This document shows, one piece after another, positions 34,201 to 41,707 of a stretch of DNA of 64,000 nucleotides. Every line of letters begins with the position of its first letter. Position 1 is the first letter of the stretch. The translations under genes and the position numbers were made by a program. Location of the stretch: assembly GCF_024753135.1 (NCBI RefSeq), contig NZ_JANUGP010000005.1, positions 124,001 to 188,000 of the forward strand, given 5' to 3'. The notes under the pieces are model-generated. The model worked only from the letters and a program-made list of their open reading frames with translations, had not been told where the DNA came from and did no database searches. Source of the DNA: Streptomyces pyxinicus (GTDB lineage: Bacteria; Actinomycetota; Actinomycetes; Streptomycetales; Streptomycetaceae).

Positions 34201-34701
34201 TTGGGTATGACAGAGCTGTCCGGCGCGGCCAGGTCGCCGGGGGCGTTCACACCGGAGACCCGCGCCGCGAACACCATCAAGGTCTTCGTCCTGACCGGAT
34301 TCGTCGGCGAGGCGTCCTTCCTGGTCCTGGGCCTCGTCCTGTTCCCGGACCACGGCCCGCTGCTGTGGCGCCTGGTGTGGACGCTCGGGCTCTGCGGGAT
34401 CGGGATGGGCGCGGCCGTCGGCGCACTGACCTACCTCGCCACCGCGGGCCTGGCCCCGGGCAGCCGGGCCTCCTACGCCGCGACGGCCGTCAGCGGCGCC
34501 CTGCTCTTCGCCGTCTGCCAGACGCTGTGCTGGAGCCTGGACCACAACGTGGGCCTCAACTACTGGGGTTCGCGGGACATGCCCGCGCTGTTCCTGGCCA
34601 AGGGGTACGCCGGAGCCGTCGCCGGCGGCCTGTTGGGCAGCTTCCACCTCAACTCGCCCAAGGGAGCGGCCCTGATGAGCCGGCTCGGGGTCTTCCGGTG
34701 A
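34201..34701 (+). CDS. Membrane protein of unknown function, four helices
   Basis: 166 residues; about four hydrophobic helices (KVFVLTGFVGEASFLVLGLVLF; a second around 60-85; a third around 95-115; a short amphipathic one near 150). I do not recognise a family. The TTG at 34201 is the likely start because the SD AGGAG (34189-34193) is 7 nt upstream; an ATG two codons later would be 13 nt away. It is the first gene of a set of four whose stops and starts overlap by 4 nt each. Confidence 0.65.
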   Translation: MGMTELSGAARSPGAFTPETRAANTIKVFVLTGFVGEASFLVLGLVLFPDHGPLLWRLVWTLGLCGIGMGAAVGALTYLATAGLAPGSRASYAATAVSGALLFAVCQTLCWSLDHNVGLNYWGSRDMPALFLAKGYAGAVAGGLLGSFHLNSPKGAALMSRLGVFR

Positions 34702-35171
34702 GCGTGCCGCCGAGGACCCGGAGGACTACGGCCCCCACGGCGTTCACGCTGTCGGCCGCCGCGGTCCTGCTGAACCTGGCCCTGTGGCACGCGTCCCTGC
34801 TGTCCGCCGCGCACGGCACCGCGGGGACGGCCCTGCTGACCCTCTGGCTGCTGATGGTGTGGGGTTTCGCCCCGGGCGCGCTGACGCATCTGCTGGTCGA
34901 GAAGGGCGCGCGGTCGACGCCGTTCAGGACCACCGCCATGGCCCTCGCCTGCTCGTGGGTCATCAGCGCCCTGCTGCACGCCTTCCTGACCGACCCGGAT
35001 TTCCGCGCGCAGGCCATGAACGGCCCCGGCCACCACCACCCGGTCCCGCGGCTGCCGGGCGTCCCCACCGTGGGGCTCGCCCCGCTGCTCGTCCCGGTCA
35101 GCTACGCGGTCGTCTTCACGGTGATCCTCGGCGCCCGCCGCCCGCGCCCCGAACGGGAGACGGTCCGCTGA
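34698..35171 (+). CDS. Small membrane protein, unknown function
   Basis: 157 residues from the GTG that overlaps the previous stop as GTGA. Four hydrophobic segments (about 15-40, 45-65, 75-100, 130-150), with a His-rich loop (GPGHHHP) before the last. It has no family I recognise. Together with the preceding gene it might form one membrane complex. Confidence 0.65.
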   Translation: MSVPPRTRRTTAPTAFTLSAAAVLLNLALWHASLLSAAHGTAGTALLTLWLLMVWGFAPGALTHLLVEKGARSTPFRTTAMALACSWVISALLHAFLTDPDFRAQAMNGPGHHHPVPRLPGVPTVGLAPLLVPVSYAVVFTVILGARRPRPERETVR

Positions 35172-35698
35172 CCGCCCGCCGCCGCCCGGAGCGGACCAGG
35201 CGGTGGGAGGAGTCACGGGAGATCGCCGCCCCCGCCGAAACCCTCTTCCTCCTGCTCAGCGATCCGTCCGCGATGCCCCGCCTGAGCCCCGAGTGCTCCG
35301 GCGTGTGGGTGCTGCGCTCCCGCCGCCGCCCCGGCCCGCTCTTCCTCGGCTTCAACCGGCGCGGGGCCCGCCGCTGGTTCACCGTCTGCCGCGTCACCAC
35401 GCACCGGCCGCCGTACGCGTTCGCCTTCCACGTCTCGATCCTCGGCCTGCCGATCGCGCGATGGACGTACCGGCTGGAGCCCCTGGACGACCGACACACC
35501 CGGGTCACCGAGGCGTGGCAGGACCTGCGCCGGGGACCCGGCGGGCGCGTCACCGACCTGCTCGGCGTGCTGCTGGCGGGCACCACCCCCGCCCGGCGGG
35601 CCGCAGCCAACCGCACCGGCATGCGCACCACCCTGCGCCGGCTCCAGACAGCGGCGGAATCCCCGCCGACCGACACCCGAGAGCGAGAAACCCCGTGA
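35168..35698 (+). CDS. SRPBCC-family protein, probable CTG start
   Basis: 176 residues. The fold signature is a START/polyketide-cyclase-like domain: an N-terminal strand SREIAAPAETLFLLLSDP, a central beta-sheet with WTYRLEPLDDRHTRVTEAW and a C-terminal helix. No ATG, GTG or TTG occurs in frame before residue 36. The CTG at 35168 overlaps the previous stop as CTGA and has an SD (GGGAGA, 35155-35160) 7 nt upstream, the same coupling used by its neighbours. SRPBCC proteins bind hydrophobic ligands, often polyketides or lipids; no catalytic residue can be assigned. Confidence 0.75.
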   Translation: MTARRRPERTRRWEESREIAAPAETLFLLLSDPSAMPRLSPECSGVWVLRSRRRPGPLFLGFNRRGARRWFTVCRVTTHRPPYAFAFHVSILGLPIARWTYRLEPLDDRHTRVTEAWQDLRRGPGGRVTDLLGVLLAGTTPARRAAANRTGMRTTLRRLQTAAESPPTDTRERETP

Positions 35699-36153
35699 CC
35701 ACCACGCCCGACACCGCCGCCGCCCCCTCCGGCCTCGACCTGATCCGCCGCCTCCAGCATCGCGACGGAGACGGGGCGGCCTTCATCGGACGCCTGCTGG
35801 ACATGAGCTTCGACGAGGTCGAGGAAGGGCGCGTGGTCATCTCCCTGACCACGCGCCCCGACTTCGCCAACCCGCTCGGCGCCGTACACGGCGGGATCGC
35901 CGCGACCCTGCTCGACTCGGTCATGGGCTGCGCGGTGCACACCACGCTCCCCGCCGGCACCGGCTATACGACCCTGGAACTCAAGGTCAACTACATCCGC
36001 GCGGCCCACACCGCGGGCCAGACCCTGATCGCCACCGGAACAACCGTCCACGTGGGCCGCCGTACCGCGACCGCCGAGGGCAGGGTCCACGACGAGGACG
36101 GCAGGCTGGTGGCCCACGCGACCACCACCTGCCTCATCCTCCCGGCGCCCTGA
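35695..36153 (+). CDS. PaaI-type hotdog thioesterase
   Basis: 152 residues from the GTG that overlaps the previous stop (GTGA). The hotdog core is NPLGAVHGGIAATLLDSVMG near residue 60-80, with the conserved Asn/His and HGG. PaaI-like enzymes hydrolyse acyl-CoA thioesters. As the last gene of the four-gene operon it suggests that the operon acts on a CoA-linked or hydrophobic acyl compound. Confidence 0.88.
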   Translation: MTTTPDTAAAPSGLDLIRRLQHRDGDGAAFIGRLLDMSFDEVEEGRVVISLTTRPDFANPLGAVHGGIAATLLDSVMGCAVHTTLPAGTGYTTLELKVNYIRAAHTAGQTLIATGTTVHVGRRTATAEGRVHDEDGRLVAHATTTCLILPAP

Positions 36154-36163
36154 CCGATGGCCG

Positions 36164-37687
36164 TCAGGCCTTGTGCTGCATGGAACTCCGTGCCGGGTTG
36201 CCCTGCCCGGCGGCCTTGGGGTCCTTCTCGTCGGCCTTGGCCCGCACCCCGTCGGCGATGCGCTTGCCGACGGTCTCGTCGATGTTGGACCAGTACGCGA
36301 AGGCGCGCTCCAGAACCGGTTCGGTGACGCCGTTGAGGAGATGCCCCACGACGTTGTCGACCAGCCGGTCCCGGGCGGCGTCGTCCAGGACCTCGCGGAC
36401 CATGGTGCCGGGCTGCCCCCAGTCGTCGTCCTCGGCGTGGGAGACGTAGGCGGCCCGGGTGATCTCGCCGTCGGCGGTCCAGCTCGGCGGGGCTCCGAAA
36501 CGCTCCGGGTCGGCGGCGGGTCCGCCCTTGGAGTTCGGGGCGTACACCGGGTCGGTGGTGTTCCGGAAGGCCATCGCCCCGTCCTTGGAGTACGTGTGGA
36601 CGTCGACGACGGGGGCGTTCACCGGCAGCTGCTGGTAGTTGGCGCCGATGCGGTAGCGGTGGGCGTCCGCGTACGAGAACAGCCGGGCCAGCAGCATCCG
36701 GTCCGGGCTGGGCCCGATGCCGGGGACGAAGTTGTTGGGCTGGAACGCCGCCTGCTCGATCTGGGCGTGGTTGTCGACGGGGTTGCGGTCGAGTGTCATC
36801 CGGCCGACCCGGATGAGCGGGTAGTCGCCGTGCGGCCACACCTTGGTGAGGTCGAACGGGTTGAACCGGTAGTCGGCGGCCTCCGCGTACGGCATCACCT
36901 GCACGTACAGCGTCCAGCTCGGGAAGTCGCCGTCCCGGATGTGCTCGAAGAGGTCCCGTGTGTGGTAATCGGTGTCGGCGGCGGCCATCTGGTCGCCCTC
37001 GTCCTGCGTGAAGAACTCGACGCCCTGGTCGGTCTTGAAGTGGTACTTCACCCAGAACCGCTCGCCGGCGGCGTTGATCCACATGTAGGTGTGGGAGGTG
37101 TAGCCGTTCATGTGGCGCCAGCTGCGCGGAATGCCCCGGTCACCCATCAGCCAGGTGACCTGGTGCGCGGACTCCGGGGAGAGCGTCCAGAAGTCCCACT
37201 GCATGTCGTGGTCGCGCAGGTTGTTGTCCGCGCGGCGTTTCTGGGACCGGATGAAATGCTGGAATTTCATCGGGTCCTTCACGAAGAACACCGGCGTGTT
37301 GTTGCCGACCATGTCGTAGTTGCCTTCGCTGGTGTAGAACTTCACCGCGAAGCCGCGCGGGTCGCGCCAGGTGTCCGGGCTGCCCCGCTCACCGGCGACG
37401 GTCGAGAAGCGGATGACCAGGTCGGTACGGATCCCGGGCTGGAAAAGTGCCGCCCTCGTGTACTTGCTGACGTCGTCGGTCACCTCGAAGTGACCGAAGG
37501 CGCCGCTCCCCTTGGCGTGCGGCTGGCGCTCGGGAATCCGCTCCCGGTTGAACTGCGCCATCTGCTCGATCAGGTACGCGTCCTGCAGCAGGATCGGCCC
37601 CCCGGGGCCCACGGTGAGCGAGTGTTCGTCACTCTCCACCGGCGCGCCGGAATCGGTCGTGGTGGCAGCAGGTCGGATCTCCGTCAT
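36164..37687 (-). CDS. Monofunctional haem catalase
   Basis: 507 residues. Typical clade 3-size catalase with the active-site His in [20 protein letters not shown] context (distal His region appears slightly varied: the motif begins [11 protein letters not shown]), the NNTPVFFV segment, and the proximal haem ligand Tyr in [14 protein letters not shown]. It degrades H2O2. I chose ATG 37687: the SD AAAGG is 7 nt upstream, while a start at 37705 has none. It converges on the thioesterase gene with 10 bp between the stops. No CatR/FurA-type repressor is adjacent. Confidence 0.95.
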   Translation of the reverse strand: MTEIRPAATTTDSGAPVESDEHSLTVGPGGPILLQDAYLIEQMAQFNRERIPERQPHAKGSGAFGHFEVTDDVSKYTRAALFQPGIRTDLVIRFSTVAGERGSPDTWRDPRGFAVKFYTSEGNYDMVGNNTPVFFVKDPMKFQHFIRSQKRRADNNLRDHDMQWDFWTLSPESAHQVTWLMGDRGIPRSWRHMNGYTSHTYMWINAAGERFWVKYHFKTDQGVEFFTQDEGDQMAAADTDYHTRDLFEHIRDGDFPSWTLYVQVMPYAEAADYRFNPFDLTKVWPHGDYPLIRVGRMTLDRNPVDNHAQIEQAAFQPNNFVPGIGPSPDRMLLARLFSYADAHRYRIGANYQQLPVNAPVVDVHTYSKDGAMAFRNTTDPVYAPNSKGGPAADPERFGAPPSWTADGEITRAAYVSHAEDDDWGQPGTMVREVLDDAARDRLVDNVVGHLLNGVTEPVLERAFAYWSNIDETVGKRIADGVRAKADEKDPKAAGQGNPARSSMQHKA

Positions 37688-37930
37688 CAGTCTGCCTTTC
37701 GTCATGCGTCAGCAGCGTCTCCCCCGGGGCACGGACGCCGTCCGATCGGTGTCGTACGGCCCGCCGCCTCCGGACACACCGAAGACCGCCCCAACCGACA
37801 CCGCTTTCCCACACGTCGCTTGACCCGGAGGGCCTGGGCTAAACACGTTCCCGGGGACCGATCTGCCCAAGGCGTACGAAATCCGGCCAAGGGGACCATG
37901 GCAGGCGGCCCGGCACTCGGCCGGTGCGGC

Positions 37931-38173
37931 TCAGCCCTTCTCCGGACGCACGCGCGGGTACTCGGTGGCGAGCAGCCCGATGTCGGCCAGCCGGGCACGC
38001 TTGGCCGCCACGGCCTCGGGATCGGCCGGCCCGTGCACTTCATCGCCCTCCGCGATCAGCTCACCCAGCTTGTCCCGCTCGATCTGCCGCCGAGCCGCCT
38101 GCTCCAGATACGCCGAGACGCCCCGCTCGCCGACCCGCTCACGGATCGCCTGCAACGTCCCGGCGGTCAGCAT
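37931..38173 (-). CDS. Orphan RHH/CcdA-like antitoxin-type protein
   Basis: 80 residues. The sequence IRERVGERGVSAYLEQAARRQIERDKL is the helical half of a ribbon-helix-helix or CcdA/VapB-like antitoxin, and the C-terminal LADIGLLATEYPRVRP could be a toxin-binding tail. The start ATG cuts into what should be the beta-strand: the codons just upstream read ISV, matching homologues, but a stop precedes them without an ATG/GTG/TTG. No toxin gene is next to it on either side. It may be degraded or act as a DNA-binding orphan. Confidence 0.55.
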   Translation of the reverse strand: MLTAGTLQAIRERVGERGVSAYLEQAARRQIERDKLGELIAEGDEVHGPADPEAVAAKRARLADIGLLATEYPRVRPEKG

Positions 38174-38280
38174 GACGGAGATACCGCTGGTGGGCCCTCA
38201 CCGGGCAGGAAATCGACGTCGTCGCCAGTCACACCATGAGTGTGCCGTTGGACATGGCACAACGAGGGCCTGTGCGGCCA

Positions 38281-38703
38281 CTACGCCCCGGTCGTGTGAC
38301 GGAAGCCGAGGGAGATCAGCCCCTCCGACCGGCACAGCCGATCGGAGGGACCGCCGACCTCGGTCTGGAGGAGTTGATAGGAGGCACCGTGGGACTGACC
38401 CCAGTGCATCGCGGCCCACCGGAGGAGGCGGCCCAGGCCCTGCCTCCGGGCCTCGCCCGCCATGGCCTCTGCGAACGGGTCGAAGGCCTCCCGCACGACG
38501 GCCGGCCAGTCGGCGACGGGACGGACCGGGCCGCCGGGGTCGGGGCAAGCGCCGGTGGTGAAGTCCTTGAGCTGGACACGCGCACCACGAGAGGAACCGG
38601 CCTCGGGGCCGAGCGGGCGCACCACCCTGGCGTCGACCACGCCGTACCCGGCGGCGAGCTTCCCGGCAGGTTCGGCGGCCGGCGTGTCCAGTACGGATGA
38701 CAT
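38281..38703 (-). CDS. Unknown 140-residue protein
   Basis: The frame has the strong G/C third-position bias of a real gene. The protein is hydrophilic, soluble and without signal or membrane helix; segments LAAGYGVVDARVVRP and GRLLRWAAMHWGQSHGASYQ stand out. I do not recognise a family. The ATG at 38703 has no visible SD; a TTG at 38721 in frame is possible. It is transcribed divergently from the GntR gene, so it shares the palindrome region at 38755-38779. Confidence 0.5.
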   Translation of the reverse strand: MSSVLDTPAAEPAGKLAAGYGVVDARVVRPLGPEAGSSRGARVQLKDFTTGACPDPGGPVRPVADWPAVVREAFDPFAEAMAGEARRQGLGRLLRWAAMHWGQSHGASYQLLQTEVGGPSDRLCRSEGLISLGFRHTTGA

Positions 38704-38754
38704 GGAGGGAACGGTATCCAAGGCCAGGCACCGGCCCTCACGAAAGAGACGACT

Positions 38755-38779
38755 ATGGTGCTATCGTCAGTAGCACCAT
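38755..38779. promoter_or_regulatory. Perfect palindrome over the GntR start codon (probable autoregulatory operator)
   Basis: ATGGTGCTA (38755-38763) and TAGCACCAT (38771-38779) are exact inverse complements with a 7-nt spacer. The right arm contains the start ATG (38778) of the GntR gene. A possible -10 TATCGT (38762-38767) lies inside the palindrome, and there is no SD, so the mRNA probably starts at or next to the ATG. Binding here would block transcription, as with YtrA-type autorepressors. Confidence 0.75.
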
Positions 38780-39125
38780 GCTGCTACGTTTGGACAAGAG
38801 GGACATCCGCCCCCTGCACGAGCAGGTGGCGAGCGCGATTCGTCGCGCCATCGCGGAGGGCGAGTGCGGGCCGGGGGATCGTCTGCCGTCGGCTCGCGAT
38901 CTCTCGCAGGTGCTCGACGTCAACGTCAACACCGTCCTGCGGGGGCTGCGCAGCCTCAGGGACGACGGCCTGCTGGAGTTCCGCAGGGGGCGCGGGGTGA
39001 CCGTGGCCGAAGACGCCGGCCAGCGGTCGGATCTGCTGCAACGAGTACACGCCCTGGTGGCCGACGCGGCCCGACTGGGCTACAGCAGGAACGAACTCAT
39101 CGAGATGATCAGGGAGATACCGTGA
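38778..39125 (+). CDS. GntR/YtrA-subfamily transcriptional repressor
   Basis: 115 residues. The N-terminal winged helix (LHEQVASAIRRAIAEGECGPGDRLPSARDL, then VNVNTVLRGLRSLRDDG) ends with GRGVTVAED; a short helical tail (about 80-115) replaces a ligand-binding domain, the mark of the YtrA subfamily. It starts at the ATG inside a perfect palindrome and appears leaderless. Its stop overlaps the GTG of the DUF1648 gene (GTGA). It probably represses its own operon and the downstream membrane protein, perhaps also the Sdp-like genes further along. Confidence 0.88.
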   Translation: MLLRLDKRDIRPLHEQVASAIRRAIAEGECGPGDRLPSARDLSQVLDVNVNTVLRGLRSLRDDGLLEFRRGRGVTVAEDAGQRSDLLQRVHALVADAARLGYSRNELIEMIREIP

Positions 39126-40120
39126 TGGGCCGACGACGTGGGGCCGGCTGGGGTGGCGTGGCGTGGGTGGCGGGCGCTGCGGCTGTGATCGCCGCGCTGC
39201 CGTGGACCGCGAGCGGACGGCTGCCGGACCGACTGGCCACTCACTGGGAACTCGGGGATGGCACGCCCGACGGTTCGATGCCGCTGTGGGCCGCATCGTT
39301 GTTCCCCACCCTCATCTGGCTGTTACTGGCGGCCGTCGCACTCCTGGCGCTGCGACGACGAGAAGGCGTCACCCGAGCCGCCGGACAACCGTGGATGGCG
39401 GCCCTCCTGCTGCCCGGAGGCGTCCTGCTGGCCGGCGCGCAGGCCTCGGTCGTCCGGGCGAACCTCGACCGCGCCCACTGGTACGACGCGCGTGAGCCGA
39501 CCCCGTGGCTCGTAGCCACCCTGGTGGCGACGGTGGCCGCAGGCTTGACCGGATGGCTGATGCTGAACAGTCGTGGACGGCAGACCGCCGCCGCTTCCGC
39601 GATGCAGGAACACCCGGAGCCCGTCCTGCGGATACCCGAAGGGCAGCGCATGGTGTGGTTGTCCCGGACCGCCAATCCCTGGCTTCAGGTACTGGCCGCG
39701 GTGAGCGGCTTGATAGCCGCGGCAGCGGTCATCGCTCTCGTCAGCGGCCTTGCCGAACCGGGCCCGTCGTGGGCGCTGTTCATCCCGTTCGCTCTCGCCT
39801 CCCTCACGGTGGCCGGCTGTGCGGCGGTCCAGGCCCGCGTGTCCGAGAGGGGTCTGGAGGTGGGCTTCGGGCCGTTCGGCTGGCCTGCGCGACGCTGGCC
39901 TGCGACGGACATCGAGTCCGCCCGCACCGAGGACCGCACCCCTGCGCAGGTGGGCGGCTGGGGGTACCGGCTCAGCGGGCTGGGCACCACGGTGATGCTG
40001 CGCGGGGGGCAGTGCCTCGTCATCCGCACGAGCAAGGGAAAAGAATTCGCCGTCAGCATTGACGACGCCGAGCGGGGTGCCGCTCTGCTGAACGCGCTGA
40101 GCACAGCCCAATCGGACTGA
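39122..40120 (+). CDS. DUF1648 membrane protein, possible SdpI-like immunity protein
   Basis: 332 residues, starting with the GTG (or the ATG one codon later) that overlaps the GntR stop. The N-terminus has a DUF1648 motif, ALPWTASGRLPDRLATHWELG near 25-45, in a loop between the first two of about six membrane helices. The last 90 residues form a soluble domain like a bacterial PH domain (VSERGLEVGFGPFGW and onward). DUF1648 is also the N-terminal part of SdpI, the immunity and signalling protein against the SDP toxin in Bacillus. Since the next three genes are SdpC, SdpA and SdpB homologues, an immunity or sensor role is reasonable but not shown; DUF1648-GntR pairs also occur without sdp genes. 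Confidence 0.7.
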   Translation: MMGRRRGAGWGGVAWVAGAAAVIAALPWTASGRLPDRLATHWELGDGTPDGSMPLWAASLFPTLIWLLLAAVALLALRRREGVTRAAGQPWMAALLLPGGVLLAGAQASVVRANLDRAHWYDAREPTPWLVATLVATVAAGLTGWLMLNSRGRQTAAASAMQEHPEPVLRIPEGQRMVWLSRTANPWLQVLAAVSGLIAAAAVIALVSGLAEPGPSWALFIPFALASLTVAGCAAVQARVSERGLEVGFGPFGWPARRWPATDIESARTEDRTPAQVGGWGYRLSGLGTTVMLRGGQCLVIRTSKGKEFAVSIDDAERGAALLNALSTAQSD

Positions 40121-40345
40121 ATACACCGCCCTGCCGCCGCCTGAAATCTGGTGGCTGAAAACAGATCGACTTCACCGAATCGGAATGAACCACTCCACAG
40201 TGAAGCTGTGATCCAAACCACAAAAAGGTTGGATTCTGGTAAGAGCCATGTGAAGATCCCTTCGGAAAGATCAGGCGCCGGGGGGAGTGCACTGACCATG
40301 CGCTCGCGCTCCCTCGGCGGACTCAGTCCAAAAGAGGGGAACAAA

Positions 40346-41017
40346 TTGAATATCAAACAGCGCGGTATGCTCGCCCTTGCCGGCATCACGGCGACAGCGG
40401 TCTGCCTGGCAGCCGCTCCGGCTGCCACTGCGGAACCGGCCACCAAGTCTGCCGTTTCGACTGCCAAGGCGCCCGCCGTTTCCGTGAAGGCAGATGGTGA
40501 AGACGTTTTCCGGGGCCTGTTCTTCGCCCAGGGGAAGGTGGGCCAGGAACTCGCCCACCTCGACCTCTTCGCCGAGGCCCGGCAGCACCTCGACAACGAC
40601 TCCTACGACGAGATCCGCGCTTCGAACGCGGTCGTCGAGCTGATCAACAAGAAGTCGCCCGGCTTCTTCGCCGAGTTCAGCGGCAACGTGCGAAGCGGCA
40701 ACCCCCGCCAGGTCGAGCAGGCCGTGATCGACGCCCAGAACATGCTCCTGTCCGTGGCTCAGAAGGCGGGCACAAGTGCCACGCCGGAGGAGAACGGCCA
40801 GCTGTGCGGGGTCACCGTCGCCGTGGGCGCCGCAGTGGTGCACGTCGCGGCCGTCATCACGGCGGCCGGCGCGGTGGTCACCGTGACGGTCGCCGTGGGG
40901 GCCAACTTCGTGAAGGGCAAGAACTGGTTCTGGAGCCCCGAACCCACCGCCGGTGACGGCTCCCAGCTGTCCCGCGATGAGGCCGTGGCCCAGGTGACGG
41001 AGGCCCTCAAGGCCTGA
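40346..41017 (+). CDS. sdpC: SdpC-family antimicrobial peptide (cannibalism toxin-like) precursor
   Basis: 223 residues from the TTG at 40346 (SD AGAGGGGA, 5 nt upstream). The N-terminal signal peptide (MNIKQRGMLALAGITATAV, cleaved after an AAATA-type region) is followed by the SdpC hallmark GEDVFRGLFFAQGKVGQEL. The central region (PGFFAEFSGNVRSGNPRQVE, then AVIDAQNMLLSVAQKAG) aligns with B. subtilis SdpC by position. The toxin core should be the hydrophobic segment from Cys154 (LCGVTVAVGAAVVHVAAVIT and onward) to about 195, ending NFVKGKNWFW. In B. subtilis this core is excised as a 42-residue peptide that collapses the proton-motive force of siblings. Only one Cys is present here, so the disulfide of SDP cannot form in the same way. 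A longer in-frame start at 40151 lacks a good SD. Confidence 0.85.
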   Translation: MNIKQRGMLALAGITATAVCLAAAPAATAEPATKSAVSTAKAPAVSVKADGEDVFRGLFFAQGKVGQELAHLDLFAEARQHLDNDSYDEIRASNAVVELINKKSPGFFAEFSGNVRSGNPRQVEQAVIDAQNMLLSVAQKAGTSATPEENGQLCGVTVAVGAAVVHVAAVITAAGAVVTVTVAVGANFVKGKNWFWSPEPTAGDGSQLSRDEAVAQVTEALKA

Positions 41018-41035
41018 CCCGCGGGGAGGAGAGGG

Positions 41036-41707
41036 GTGAAGTGGCTGCAGACGCTTCACCCCTTCCGGCGGGCGGCCCGGCGAATCCGGGCAAGGGCCGA
41101 GGAGACCATGAAAAACGCAATGCACACCATACGTGAGAGTCTCACAAGAGCTGGTTCCCAGACTATTGCCGTGTCAAGACGGGCAATCATTGTCGTCTGC
41201 CTTGCCTGGGCCATTATTGTCCTGTATGTAGCACAAGAGCAGCTCCCTAAAAACACGATCACGCTGCCGGCACAGAATGAAGTCCGGCACACAGTCGTCA
41301 ACGTCGCCCCACAAGGATGGGCTTTCTTCACGAAGTCGCCCCGCGACGTGGAAGTGGTTCCCTACGGCAAGCGGGCGGGAAAGTGGCGATCGCTGTCCAT
41401 GACGCCTCACTCTTCACCAAGGAACTTCTTCGGCCTTGATCGGGCCTCGCGGGCTCAAGGAGTGGAGGTAGCCATGGTTCTGTCTGCGGCGCAGAAGAGT
41501 GACTGGCACCCCTGCACACAAGTTCGTGAAAGCTGCCTTGCCAAATTCGGCCCCCCGACGCGGACGATCAGAAATGACTCACCTGAGCCCTCTCTGTGCG
41601 GAACGGTGGGACTCCTGCAGGAACGCCCCACCCCGTGGGCCTGGCGTGATCTTGTCGACGACACGCACTCACCCGAGCGCGTCATGGTGTTGAGGGTGAC
41701 CTGCTGA
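41036..41707 (+). CDS. sdpA: SdpA-family toxin-maturation protein
   Basis: 223 residues from the GTG at 41036 (SD GGGGAGGAG); the ATG at 41108, with GAGGAG close upstream, would give 199 residues and is an alternative. One membrane helix (AIIVVCLAWAIIVLYVAQEQ) is followed by the SdpA motif QGWAFFTKSPRDVEVVPYG. SdpA and SdpB are both needed to make active SDP from SdpC in Bacillus. The helix suggests membrane association, with the rest outside or at the inner face. Base composition is clearly less G/C-rich than the flanking genes. Confidence 0.85.
   Translation: MKWLQTLHPFRRAARRIRARAEETMKNAMHTIRESLTRAGSQTIAVSRRAIIVVCLAWAIIVLYVAQEQLPKNTITLPAQNEVRHTVVNVAPQGWAFFTKSPRDVEVVPYGKRAGKWRSLSMTPHSSPRNFFGLDRASRAQGVEVAMVLSAAQKSDWHPCTQVRESCLAKFGPPTRTIRNDSPEPSLCGTVGLLQERPTPWAWRDLVDDTHSPERVMVLRVTC

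Noticed and set aside
38236..38700. Alternative + strand gene at the unknown locus
   Set aside because: Gly/Pro/Arg-rich, no recognisable fold; the minus frame has a more natural residue composition and stronger third-position bias. Not fully excluded.
40151..40345. 65-residue N-terminal extension of SdpC
   Set aside because: It precedes the signal peptide with polar, unconserved sequence; the TTG at 40346 has a strong SD and puts the signal peptide at the N-terminus.
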